From: Diphasiastrum complanatum
Taxonomy: Eukaryota > Streptophyta > Lycopodiopsida > Lycopodiales > Lycopodiaceae
Assembly (NCBI GenBank): GCA_029204225.1
Contig: MU832149.1
Location: 20,695 to 84,694 of the forward strand
Length of the DNA: 64,000 nucleotides
Direction: 5' to 3'
In this document: positions 33,041 through 43,957 of the stretch, one piece after another
How positions within the stretch are numbered: the stretch's first letter is position 1
Layout of the letters: every line of letters starts with the position of its first letter
The notes under the pieces: generated by a model
What the model was told of the DNA's origin: nothing
The model's input: the letters and a program-made list of their open reading frames with translations, nothing else
Databases searched by the model: none
Made by a program: the position numbers and the translations under genes

Positions 33041-34856
33041 TACGGTACCTGAATCCACTTTATAGTGACATTCCACCAAAGGTACAAATGTTAATGTTTA
33101 TTGATGGGTTACCAAAATATTACCAAGTAGATGTTCATAGGAACAATCCAAAAACCCTAGAGGATGCTTTTAGGGCTGCAAAGTATCTTGATGACACACC
33201 TAAGCCATTTAGGGGTCACTAGCCTAATAAGCCGAAGAAAGGTTTTCAATTCAAGAGGAAGGATAGGGAAGCTGTTAATGAAACACATCTCGATTCCAAT
33301 AATCCTAGGAAAATCAATTTTTTTTTTTAGAAATCATCAGTGTGGCAAAGATATAGATGAAGCTCGTAAGAAGAACTTGAGCTTCAAGTGCAATGGCGAG
33401 GGTCACCTTCCATGAGATTGTGTCAATAAATCAGCTTCTACCTCAGGTAATCTATCTCGAAGTAATGAGATGGATGTATGTTTCTTTAGTTCTTTAGTTT
33501 TTGGACCTAATGAACTTATTTGCATTAAAGATAAAGCTAAAGATCAAGTTGTTAAATGTCCTTTTTGACACAGGATCCACTCATAACTTTATTAATGTAA
33601 ATTTGGTGCACACGCTAAACCTTCCTACTCAAAAAAGTGAGAAAAGATATTGTGTGAGAATGGCATCGAGAAGCAATTCTGAGTTTATGGATTATATTGT
33701 TTCTGATGTAGAGTTACACATACATGATTACTCAGAAAAACTAAAATTCCATGCTATTACGCTAGCTAATGTAGATATTGTTCTTGGGCAACAATGGCAT
33801 TTTGATAAGAATAAGTCATTGAGAATCGATTTTGTTAAAAAATGTTTATCTTTTATGCATGAGAATTCTTTGATTAAGATCAAGGCTAGTTTAAATGTTA
33901 GCACTAAAAACATTAATCCTTATTCTAAACAGGAACTTAATTCAGTAATGAAAAATTTTGATTTTAAAATTCATTTATGTTTTCATAATGATTTCATTTG
34001 CTCTAAGGATAACTTAACATAAACAGAGTTTGAATCCTATAATAAACTTAGGCAGGAATTCAAAGATGTCTTTTTAGACCTTCCTATAGGTCTACCACAC
34101 CTGAAAAAACAGTTGATCATAAAATTGACCTTATACCTGGTTCAATTCCGATCGCACAGCATCCTTATCGGATGAGTGCATCGGAAGAGGCTGAGTAAGT
34201 AGGCATTTACATGATTACCTGAAGAAGGGCCTAGTAAGTCTCCTTGGGCATCACTAGTGGTTTTGGTTGCCAAGAAAGATGGGACTATAAGGTTTTGCGT
34301 CGATTATAAGAAGTTGAACAAGGTAACCGTTATCCACTGTCGCGGATGGATGACCGAATAGATTATCTTGTGGTGCTAAGTACTTTACCAAGATAGATGT
34401 AAGATCGAGATACCATCAGATATGCATTAGGGCAGAAGATATACCGAAAACGGGTTTTCGAACTTGCTTTGGACACTACGAAATTTTGGTGTTACCTTTT
34501 GGTCTACCCAATGCACCGGCAATTTCCAACAGAGAATGAACGATTTGTTCAGGCCATATTTAGGAAGATTCGTAGTGGTATTCTTAGATGATATTCTAGT
34601 GTTCAGTAAGACTTTGGTGTAACCTAAAGAGCATCTTAGGATTGTCCTGGACATCCTAAGAAGGAAAAAGCTCTTTGCCAAAGAGTCTAAGTGTGATTTT
34701 TTTGCTAAGGAATTGTCCTACTTGGGACATAAGATTTTCGAACGAGGAGTGGAAATTGAGGCCGATCGTATCCAGAGGGTTATTAAATGGCCTATTCTTA
34801 CCACAGTTTGGGAAATCAAGTCTTTCTTGGGGTTTATAGGATTTTTTTGTCGTTTG
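33041..34856 (+). pseudogene. Ty3/gypsy gag-protease-RT remnant
   Basis: The gag C-terminus ('MLMFIDGLPKYYQVDVHR', 'FRAAKYLDDTPKPFRG') is followed by a damaged zinc knuckle at about 33384. There the first Cys reads as Ser and an expected Arg codon is TGA. The retropepsin motif DTGS is at 33567 ('VLFDTGSTHNFINVNLV'), with 'VDIVLGQQW' downstream. RT follows: '[19 protein letters not shown]' (about 34250), 'FLDDILVFSKTLV' (about 34580) and 'CDFFAKELSYLGHKI' to 'FLGFIGFF' at 34856, where it is cut. Several frameshifts break the RT. The segment 34360-34855 is close to 43957-44455, so both copies belong to one family. Confidence 0.88.
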
Positions 34857-36250
34857 CGAGTTTAGCAAGTTTTAGAAGTGTGTGTTTCCAAATAGCCATA
34901 TTTAAAATTTTGATTCAGAAAGATGTGAACTCCTTGCAACAATAATGTCTTTGAAATTGCAATATCCAATAGTGAAAACAATGAAATGAGCTTTCAAACC
35001 AAATTGATTAGGAAGTTTATGTTCAATATACAACAATTAAGACAAACAAAATGAGATATGAAGCCACCCAAAATGCCTTTTTATTTTTGAGCCAAGAGTA
35101 ACAAGATTGCAATATCCAACAATGAAGATGACGTGGCGGGATTTGAACCATTAATAATAAAATAAAATTTCATTATTTTTTAACAAAGATTAACAAAGCA
35201 AAGGTGATTGACAAATTTTCCAAGCTCTATATTCTATGGCAACTCCAACACATGCAAAGATCTTGCATACCCAAATTTGGCCGGTGAACGAACATGTTCT
35301 CATTCACATCCAATCGCTTAACACATAAATAAACATAAGCAAATACTTTTTTGAAGCCATATTTTAAGATAAATCTGGACAAGTGCATGAAGACTTTGTG
35401 GAATATAGAAACATGATAAGTAAGGCATGGATTTGAACTATCAAAACTCTCAATGATGTATGGTTATTTGTTGTCTTTAGGATTGTTGGAAGTAAATCTT
35501 GTTGTGCGGTGGCTATATCTACTTACAAATGTAATATAGCGTAGAAGGTTTGTCCACTTACCTAGATCTACATAAAACTTACAAATAAGGTAAGAGTATG
35601 AAGAAAAGGAAGAACACCAAGACTTCCCAATGAAGAAAAGGAAGAACACCAAGACTTCCCAACTGGTGCTCAGAAACGAGAGCATCATGGCTTTCCCAAC
35701 TGATGCTCGAAAAACTAAAAAACAATCTAACTAGGCTTGTTAAGGCTTATCCAACTAACAAGCGATTTACCTAAACTAGGGCTTTGCTAAGGCTTACCCA
35801 ACTAGCAAACCCGTTAAATAAATTAAACCTTGCTAAGGCTTTCCCAACTAGCAATGTGCCTAATTAATTTCTACCTAACACCCCAAGGGAGATGGAAAAT
35901 ATAAATTGTGGCTAAATAAAAGATAAAGCAATAAAACGCATGCCACAATAGAGACCAATGAAAGGAGGCAAGAGGAGGCCCGAGCACCTTCCCTCAAGCT
36001 ATGCACCTTCCAATGGGAACACAAGGAATTAGAATGACTTCTCAAATAGAGAGCAATTTAGCATAATCTCAATGTGTTATTTTACAAGGGAAATGCCTCT
36101 CTTCTTATAACAAAAAAGGCCTTCCATAAGGTTCTACTAACTTAGGGGATTAATTTCTAAAACTTGCAATTCTAAGACTTCTCAACTTCTAACTTAGAAA
36201 GCCTAAGGTTCTAAACTTAGAACTCAAGATAACTTAGATTCTTTTATTTT
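34857..36250. other. AT-rich region with short tandem repeats
   Basis: No gene. From about 35650 to 35860 a motif like 'GCTAAGGCTTxCCCAACTAGC' recurs five to six times in degenerate form. From 36140 to 36260 'AACTTAGAA/TTCTAAGTT' recurs in both orientations. Confidence 0.5.
35599..35662. repeat. 32-bp perfect tandem duplication
   Basis: The unit TGAAGAAAAGGAAGAACACC... is present at 35599-35630 and again at 35631-35662. Confidence 0.9.
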
Positions 36251-36961
36251 CTAAGTTAAATGAAGTTTGTCTGGACACCAAATACTAGGATGTTTACCTG
36301 CACAGATAAAGCATCTGCGTATTACGAGAAATTGTTGCGTCGTAAATACAACTTGGTTTGGATCGTAGATTGGGGCATTAGAATCATACAGGTAATATAC
36401 CACCGGTTTAGAGGAGTATCTTGGTGGAGTAGTGTCATCCACAAAATAAGTTGTTGGATCTATGGAATTTGGATTAAAAAATGCACAACTAGTTGTAAAA
36501 CGGGTTGATTAACGACAAATTGTTGGCGTGGTTGGAACTTGTGGTAGGAAGTATTCCCTAAAAACTACGCAAAAATCATCCCATGTACAATGTTGATTGC
36601 CTTTTGCAACTAAGTCATTATACCATACTAAGGCTCTTCCTTCAAGGAACATAGTTACAGTGGACAACTTTTCACATTCAGGGAATTGATTCATGCCAAA
36701 GTATTTGTTCCATACATTAAGCCATGAACTTACCACTTGCAAGTTCCTATCTTTCTTCTCCCCCTTAAACAATTTCACGGGAGGTGGAACTACACGCTTC
36801 TTCTGGTTGGCTAACCTAGACTCTAAGTCTTGGTTCTTTTGATTAGTTTTAAGAAGCTTTTTATTAGTGGCTTGAATTTGTTGGTACAAAAGTTCAAGAG
36901 CTTGTGCCACATTGGATGGGTTTGATAGATCAAATGATGGGTTGTCATTGGTTTGATCCAT
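36251..36961 (-). pseudogene. Ty3/gypsy gag with one stop codon, minus strand
   Basis: From the ATG at 36961 a single frame runs to TAG at 36251, interrupted only by TAA at about 36509. It begins with a helical, Gln/Lys-rich stretch ('ALELLYQQIQATNKKLL'). The retrotransposon gag domain follows ('SSWLNVWNKYFGMNQFPE', 'FLEGRALVWYNDLV', 'DDFCVVFREYFLPQ'). A zinc-knuckle-like 'CFICAGKHPSIWC' ends it, with spacing one residue shorter than the usual CX2CX4HX4C. Pol is absent. Upstream lie a long leader, a primer site and an LTR (36962-39046), so this is the 5' end of an element on the minus strand. Confidence 0.85.
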
Positions 36962-38004
36962 TGGAATTGCTTGTGTGTTTCCTATAATGCAAATACAACA
37001 ACAAGTAATTCTTATTAGAATGATAAAAATGCGTCAATTCTTACATAATCCAATGCAAATATAAGTATTTACTTCTACCCATTCAGTACTTATTCTTTGC
37101 AAGCTCAATCCAAGCCTACTTTTTGCAAGCTCAATCCAAGCTTAAGAGAAAACTACACCAAGCAATTTTCTACTTTTGCCTCAATCCAAAGCCTAAATCA
37201 AAACTAATCTTTATGTAAACTTCACTTAACTACTTCAAGCTAATGTTTACATAAAAGTTTCCAATCCAATTCCATTTCCATTTGTCATTTCAAATTCGAC
37301 ACAAATTTTCACATTTCTCACTTTCCTAGTTTTTCAAATCCATGAAACTAGTGACTAGAAATGAAAAATTAATGAAGTTCTATGAAAACTTCAATTTGCA
37401 TATTTGTTTTTCAGATTTATAGGTCTGAAAATCAAAACTTCAAAATAACAAAAAAAGGAACTTCAAAACTTTTTTTATGCATAAACTTACACTACATTTT
37501 CCTTCTTACATTGCCATTTTCATGAAACTAGTAGGTAAAAAGGTGTAACTAATAAAATTTTTATGAAAACTTCACTTTTCAGATCTAATATTCAGGTTTT
37601 ATAGGTCTGAAAAATAGAATTTCAAAATTAAAATCAGAAGTTTAAACACTTCATTTATGCAAAAAAAAAAACACTAGTTTTGATCAAAACACATAGCTAC
37701 AATCAATTGTTTTGCAAAAAAAATTTGTGAATGTAGAGGAAGACTTCCTCTAAGCATTTCACAAGTATTTTTTCAAAAGATTTAAAACCAAAAGCCCACT
37801 TTAAAACTTCTCTAACATAATAAAATTAGCCCCTAAATAATTCTATAAGTATCACTACTCTTTATCAAGAGAACTAGATTCATTGGGTACTTCAACTACA
37901 AGCTTTCTATTACTAGAAAAGCCAATAATCTTCTCCAAAAAAAAATTAGTTTGTGATCTTTATAGAACTTGAAGAAGGTTAGAAAGGTTACCATCCTTTG
38001 TCTA
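36962..38004 (-). other. gypsy 5' leader with internal direct repeats
   Basis: This lies between the primer site and gag. It has a 20-bp repeat (TTTGCAAGCTCAATCCAAGC) at 37096 and 37122. Two degenerate direct copies of about 180 bp (about 37310-37490 and 37495-37670) share 'CATGAAACTAGT', 'TATGAAAACTTCA' and 'TTTATAGGTCTGAAAA'. No coding signal. Confidence 0.55.
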
Positions 38005-38016
38005 GCTCTGATACCA
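38005..38016 (-). other. tRNA primer binding site (minus strand)
   Basis: The complement reads TGGTATCAGAGC, a perfect initiator tRNA-Met type site, directly inside the LTR border. Confidence 0.85.
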
Positions 38017-39046
38017 CTTTTACAAATGAAGTCAGGAAGTCCTCCTAATCCAAAGGTAATGCCTCCAAAGGTCCTCCAAGTAACCTGCAAGCTCCAAAAT
38101 GCTCCTCAACTCCAAGCTAGGATGCCTCTAACTACAAGTAAGGATCTTCAAGCCTCCATGGATCTCTCCTCCACCTGTGTCCCTAATCTTAATCACAAAG
38201 GTAGATAACAAGTGGCCTCAAGTATTCACCACCCAACCATAGCTAGCTAGCACATGCAATCTTGCAACTTGGCTAATCTAGCACCCCTTTGCTAACCAAT
38301 AACTAATCAAAGGCATATCACCACAAACCATAGCATACTCAATATCCAAATCCTACTTATGTCCCATACCATAAGCAATATCCAAACCCTAAGCATACTA
38401 CACACAAGAGAACACTACACTAGTAGCCACACTAGAGCATAAGCATAACAAACAAAAGAGATCTCTCTCCCTCCCTATGGGTGCCCTCCTCCCCTCATAT
38501 AGATGGCAAATGGCACCCTCCAATACACTATGGAGTTCCATGCACAACCAATGAGAAAGAGAGAGGCCTAGGGGAGTTAAAGAACCTTCATAGGCTATGG
38601 AAGGTCAAGAGACTTCTTCCATAACCCATGACTCTTTGAATGTCTTTCTTGTGGGAGTTGGGAACTCAATGGACACCTTGGAAGTGTTCCCTCCTACTAG
38701 GTCCCATTGCCCAAGTTGTGCTTGTATACTTTGGTCCAAGACCAATAAAGTGATATGGTTCAAGGTTGAGGCCCAAGCTTTAGAAAAATAGCCAAAACAC
38801 CCATGGTAATGACTTTATAACACCTCACTACGTTCCACACCTACCTGCCCTTATCCAAGGACACCAGTACCTTAATCTAAAGGGGGAACATACCCTTAAT
38901 TCTAAGGGTACCTCTTATCCAAGGATAACTTGATTCCATACCTCCGACCAATGTATAGTCACTTGCTTGTCCTTATCTAAAGGCACCTACCCTTAATCCT
39001 AAGGGTACCTCTTATCCAAGGATAACTTGCCATTTAGCCCCCAACA
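38017..39046 (-). repeat. 5' LTR of gypsy-like element, minus strand
   Basis: On the minus strand the LTR begins TGTTGGGGGCTAAATGGC (39046) and ends beside the primer site. Length is about 1030 bp. It contains two 41-bp direct copies of ACCCTTAATTCTAAGGGTAC-type sequence at 38892 and 38989, 97 bp apart. The inner border lacks the usual CA, so it may be slightly off. Confidence 0.65.
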
Positions 39047-39224
39047 CTAAATGGACATATAGGGGTCACTGAAGTATTTCTACTTACATAAGTATGTAGC
39101 AGGACTTAAAGTATCAGTGCAGTCGTCATTATGTACCTGAGAAAATTTTCTCGTGACAATTCAAACTTTTCTTCAATCGATGCTTCCGTCTGTCTTGTAT
39201 TTGATTTTGAATATTCATTTGTAA

Positions 39225-41816
39225 TCAACTATATTTCTACTGGCAGACAATTCGACAATAGTCCAAGTCTGGCTCTTGATAAGAGATGAATACTCTTTAT
39301 CCATAGCTTCCTTCCAAAGATTGGAATTGGGCTAATTAAGTGCCTCTTCAACAGTAGCCGACTCTTGAATAAGAGAAGATGCAGACTCGTCAATATACTT
39401 TGTAGGTGGTCTTCCTTCTCTTGTCGATCTTCTGGGAAATGAGTGAAGTTGATTATTTTCATCATGTTGTAGTCGTTGAACTGCACCATCATCATCTTCG
39501 GATTCACTGTTGATAAGTTGTTCGTCTGAAGTGGACGAGTTAGGACTTTCAATAGGAATAGTTGAATTGAAAACACAAGTGTATGATAATTTGGGAGAGT
39601 CTGATAGTTTGACTATATGAGGTTTGCCCTTACCCTTGAGGTCGATAAATTGATCTGCGATAAAGAGGATATCTCGTATGGTGAATATCTTCCACTCTAC
39701 AAAATCATACAACTTATAAGCTTCATCTGAAGTAGTCTAGCTAATGAAAATAGATTTGATACTCTAGAAGTCGAGCTTCTTCTTGAGATCTTGCGATATT
39801 TGTGCATAAGCGATACATCTAAAAACTCCTAGGTCTGATAATGATGGTTTGAAGCCTGTACAAACTTCATAAGGTGTTTTGTTTTGAGAGACCTTCAATC
39901 GGACATCTATTCTGAATGAAAGTTGCAGTAGTGGAAACAACTTCAACCCAGAAGGATTTCAGAAGTGTCACATGAGCAAGCATACACTTGGCTAATTCGA
40001 CTAAGATTCTGTTCTTTCTCTCAGCAAGTCCATTAGATTAAGGCAAATAGAAGGTAATGTATTGTTGCTCAATGCAGTTGTTAAGGCAATACTCCTTGAA
40101 TTCAGTAGAGATGTACTCTCCCTGGTTGTCAGACATCAGTGCTTTAATTCTTTTACCAGTTTTCATCTATGCATGCTCTTTGAATTGTCGAAAGATTTTG
40201 AAAGTCTCCGATTTCTGTTTAATAGAATAAACAATTGTTCTTCTAGAATATTAGTCAATGAAGGTGATAATATTACTTTGCATCAAGCAACGATGGAGTT
40301 TGCATTGGACCATAGATATTTGAATGAAAGACGTCTAGAACATCTTTTGTTACATGCCTATGACTCAATCTAAAATGATACCTAGTCTGTTTTCCAACGT
40401 TGAGTTGTTGACAGACAGGGAGGTCAACTTTTTTGGTTGGATAGTCGAGATCAAGTGCTAAGGATTGTTTGGACATGTTCGACACAGATGTATGATTCAA
40501 GTGTCCTAATTTATTATGCCAAAGTAATGCTTTATGGACAAGAACAGACGTTTTCAAGGCTTGATTAGTGTCAAAATAATAATGTGCTAGTCTATATAAG
40601 TATCCATGTCTCTTGCCGAGTGCAAGGATCTTGTTTGTCCTATCGATAATTTGACATTGATTAGACTCAAACTCTACCCTATGACCTAAATCAGTAATTC
40701 GAATTAATGATAACATATTCATAGAGAGTTTAGGTACATACAAAACTTTTGATAGTAGTTTGAAGTTATCACTCTTATAGTGCCTTTACCTTTGATAATG
40801 TGTTACTATCATCGCCAAGATGAACGAATTTCTTTGTACTGTAAGGTGTGTAGGAGTGAAAATGCTCACAATGACTGCTCATATGTTGGGTAGCTCCATA
40901 ATCCAGAAACCAAGAATTATTGCGCCTTTCAGTCTTTGACCATAAATGCTCCTTCGTCCATGTCAAGTTTGAGAGATAGAGATGATATTGCGACTGCATT
41001 CACCTGTTGATCTAGTTGCTTGTTGGCATTCATTACTTTTACTACCCTGTAATCTTGGATGTCATGATTAGTGCATTTACAATACTTACAAAACATCTTC
41101 TTCTTTGACTGTGGATTTGATAATTGCTCTTGACTTTGTGTCAGCCTCTAATTTGATGCAGACTATTTAGAAGTTTTCTTCTTTTATCATTTTGAGCCTT
41201 TGTTGACATATAGAGCATGAGATGATGAACTCAAAGAGGTATCTTGACTTCTTCGGTTGTCTTCTTGTAGAAACATAGTGATAACTCTAGTGAGAGTTAA
41301 GTCTAAGGTGTCGATATGATCATCACCCAATTCTCGTATGTAGAAGGCAAACTCGAAAGCAAATGTCAAGCTTGATTGCATCTTGATCGTCGATGATCGA
41401 TCTGACAACTGCCATCTGTTGCAAGAGATTCTTAAATTGGTTAATGTGATTCTAAAGTGAATAACCATTCGACATCTTGAGTGTGAAGAATTTTCTTCTA
41501 AATTGCAACTTGGAAGTCATGTCCCTCACATCATATAGTGAGCTCATGATGTCCCATACTTGTTTCAAAGTTTGAGCTCCAAATATGTGGGCAATCTGAG
41601 TGTCTGATGTATTGAGAATAATAAGTGTGAAAGCTTTACCATCATTCGATTTTCACTTTGAGTCAGTTGTGTCGTCTTCAAGCTTCAATTCGATGTATGT
41701 GACAAAATCCCACAACTCATTGGCAATTAGCAAGGTCTTTATCTTAATTTTCACAAATAGTAATTGGATCCATTCAGCTTGTCTGTGATAAGACCTACTC
41801 TACTTTGAGAATCCAT
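39225..41816 (-). pseudogene. Ty1/copia gag-protease-integrase and RT start, minus strand
   Basis: The minus strand reads gag from ATG 41816 ('MDSQSRVGLITDKLNGSNYY', 'TLKQVWDIMSSLYDVRDM'), with stops. A zinc knuckle of the CX2C type near 41075 has lost its last Cys ('CKYCKCTNHDIQDY'). The protease block 'SWFLDYGATQHMSS' (about 40900) has Tyr in place of the catalytic-site Ser. The pre-integrase and integrase follow: 'LWHNKLGHLNHTS' (about 40530), 'MSDNQGEYISTEFKEYC' (about 40130) and 'KTPYEVCTGFKPSLSDL' (about 39850). A linker with 'RRSTREGRPPTKY' leads to the RT start ('WKEAMDKEYSSLIKSQTW'). It is cut near 39225. The 5' leader, primer site and LTR follow upstream to 42430. Confidence 0.9.
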
Positions 41817-42017
41817 TTGAAAGTTAGTCTGTCAATAAATTGATGACTTAAGAATGATGTCGTGCGATGCTACAATTGAAAATCAATTATCTGATACTGA
41901 AATTTGATACCACAAATTGAAGATTAAGAGCAAGTGTGTTTTGATAAGAATTTGATACTATGAAAAGTATCTAATAATATCGCTCTTATACCATGAAGGG
42001 TATCTAATAATAGCAGA

Positions 42018-42029
42018 GCTCTGACACCA
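42018..42029 (-). other. primer binding site (minus strand copia)
   Basis: The complement reads TGGTGTCAGAGC, one base from the initiator tRNA-Met site, immediately inside the LTR end TGTTGGAAG at 42030. Confidence 0.8.
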
Positions 42030-42430
42030 TGTTGGAAGAAGGAATGACGATTCGATAAGTTGAAATCTATGAACAAACTATCAAGCACAACGGAATGAGC
42101 CTTCTTTCCTAATGCATGACTACACCTATCAATAATTGAACAAAGCTATAATAATAGTCCGTTTTAATCTTTTAGCAACAAATTTTGAAATCATTAGTAC
42201 TAAAGTGATTTTGTAGCCAAATAATTTTAGAGTGCGTGGTGATGTATAGAATATTGCAACGTTGAAGTTTTCAACAAATAAGATGAAACAATAAGAGATT
42301 TATCAATTACAAATGACTATAGAGAAGCATACATTCTGACATGATATTGAATGCAATAAGAAGATAGATTGATTCAGTAAGTAGCATGTCCAAATCAGAT
42401 GATGAGAGCACAAAGCAATTTATTGAAGTG
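42030..42430 (-). repeat. 5' LTR of minus-strand copia, truncated
   Basis: This is the reverse complement of 32530-32931. Homology stops near 42430, where integrase-related sequence of another copia element takes over, so the outer part of this LTR was lost. Confidence 0.75.
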
Positions 42431-42537
42431 GGTTCATCATTGTTGATAAATGTCTGAGAGACAAAACGATTAGGTTCTTGTCGATGTAGTGCAAATCTCC
42501 GAACAATACTTGGTTGCTGAGATGATGATTCTCCTTG

Positions 42538-42895
42538 CTATGCGATAGGGATATCTATGATATCCCTCGGAACAGCTCCAAGTCGAGGCCTGTTGATGGT
42601 GATTGGAGTCGTTGGGATGAACTCTTGCATTGGTTGCTTCTGCTTGAAGTCGAAAAATTTGTCTTCAAGGAAGATGACATCTTGACTAACTGAGATTCGG
42701 CTTGTTTCGACATCAAAAATTCTATATGCCTTATGTGATGTCAAGTATCCAATAAAGATACTCATGCGGCTAACAAGATTAAGCTTCTTTCTCAGATCAG
42801 AGAGAATGTGTACATAGCAAAGACAACCAAACACTTCGAGGTGTCGTAGACTCGGTTTGTAGCCATAGAAAGCTTAGAAGGGAGTCTTTGAGCCC
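42538..42895 (-). pseudogene. copia integrase C-terminal fragment, minus strand
   Basis: It contains 'AFYGYKPSLRHLEVFGCLC', 'RKKLNLVSRMSIFIGYLTS' and 'RIFDVETSRISVSQDVIF', the typical copia integrase C-terminal region. It is flanked on one side by the truncated LTR and on the other by unrelated coding-like sequence joined near 42895. Confidence 0.8.
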
Positions 42896-43736
42896 GTGTC
42901 TTGTCTGGGCAAGAATCTTCTTGACTCCAATGGATTTGCCAAGAAGTCATCATCACCCCCGATGTTAGTGTTAATTTTTGGAGGGTCAAGGATGGAGTGA
43001 TCTGGAGAGAGTGGTGCAGGGATGAAAGGTATAGGAGAGGGTGGGTTTAACAAATTGTACACCATGCCGGGGAGCAAAGTTGTTGAAGGAACTCGTCCCG
43101 TCGGGCTTTGTACGTGTCAGCTAGACCTTTAAATGGGCCCAATAATCTGCTAGAAGGTGGTGGAGAGAGGGAAGATGAAAAAACGATGTAAGTTGAAACG
43201 AATGTTTCAGAAAAATTAAAAGCCGAATAAGATGGAGGGTTAAAGGTGGGAGGGGGAAGGGAAAAAGCTCCAAAAATAGCTTCGGCTCTCTAGCTACCCG
43301 ATCTCGAACTACCATCTGATGGCTGGGTTTGCTCGTTCTTATTGCCTGTTCCGTCATCTCCATCATCATCCCGTGGTTTTTTTGTAAGAGCGCCTGGTTG
43401 GGCCTTGCACGCCGTGTCCCACAATTGATTCGCCTTGTTCAAGACTTGCTACAAGGCCTTTGTCATATCTTCTAGCTGCTTCTGGGACTCAAGGATGATA
43501 TTTTCCAGCTTGGACACAATATTTTTGAAATTTCTTTTCTCGGCTTCCCGTTTCTGGATCAGCCGCACATATTTTTCCATCCAGATGGCTATGGCCCGTG
43601 GGACCTGGAACTGTATGTCCTCGGGCTTAATTAAAGGGGCACCAACTATCACTGCACTTGATGATCCATCTCGTGCTTGGTCAGTGTGGGCCATCTGGTG
43701 CTTCAGTTGTTGCTGGACCTCTTTTTCTCCATACAA
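42896..43736 (-). other. unclassified coiled-coil / Pro-Ser-rich coding-like segment
   Basis: The minus-strand frame from 43736 reads 'HTDQARDGSSSAVIVGAPLI', 'IWMEKYVRLIQKREAEKRNF' and 'VSKLENIILESQKQLEDMTK', a likely coiled coil. It stops at 43449, but the following sequence stays protein-like ('VLNKANQLWDTACKAQPGAL', then Ser/Pro-rich, then 'LLGPFKGLADTYKARRDEFL' and 'NIGGDDDFLANPLESRRF'). It ends where copia integrase starts at 42895. No family is recognised. It may be a gag of an unfamiliar element or a captured host exon. Confidence 0.35.
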
Positions 43737-43957
43737 GACTCCTATTAAATCTCAACCAGAGCAGTCCTGTTAAATACCAACCAGAGCACTCATGTTAAAT
43801 CTCGACCGAAGCACTCCTGTTAAATCTCGACAAGAGCACTCTTGTGAAATCTCAACCGGAGCACTCTTGTTAAATCTCACCAGAGCACCTCAGTCAGATC
43901 TCGACTGGAGCACCCACTTAGATCTCAACCAAAGCACCCACTCAGATCTCGACCGGA
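43736..43957. repeat. 25-bp tandem repeat, about 8.5 units
   Basis: The unit is GCACTCCTGTTAAATCTCGA plus CCGGA. Unit starts (GCA) are at 43761, 43786, 43811, 43836, 43861, 43885, 43910 and 43934. The later units change TGTTAAATC to CAC.CAGATC. The array ends in GACCGG at the edge of gypsy RT sequence. Confidence 0.95.

Noticed and set aside
40062-40373. 103-codon plus-strand frame
   Set aside because: It is the antisense shadow of the copia integrase core on the minus strand.
43435-43773. 112-codon plus-strand frame
   Set aside because: It is antisense to the coiled-coil frame, whose composition is far more protein-like.
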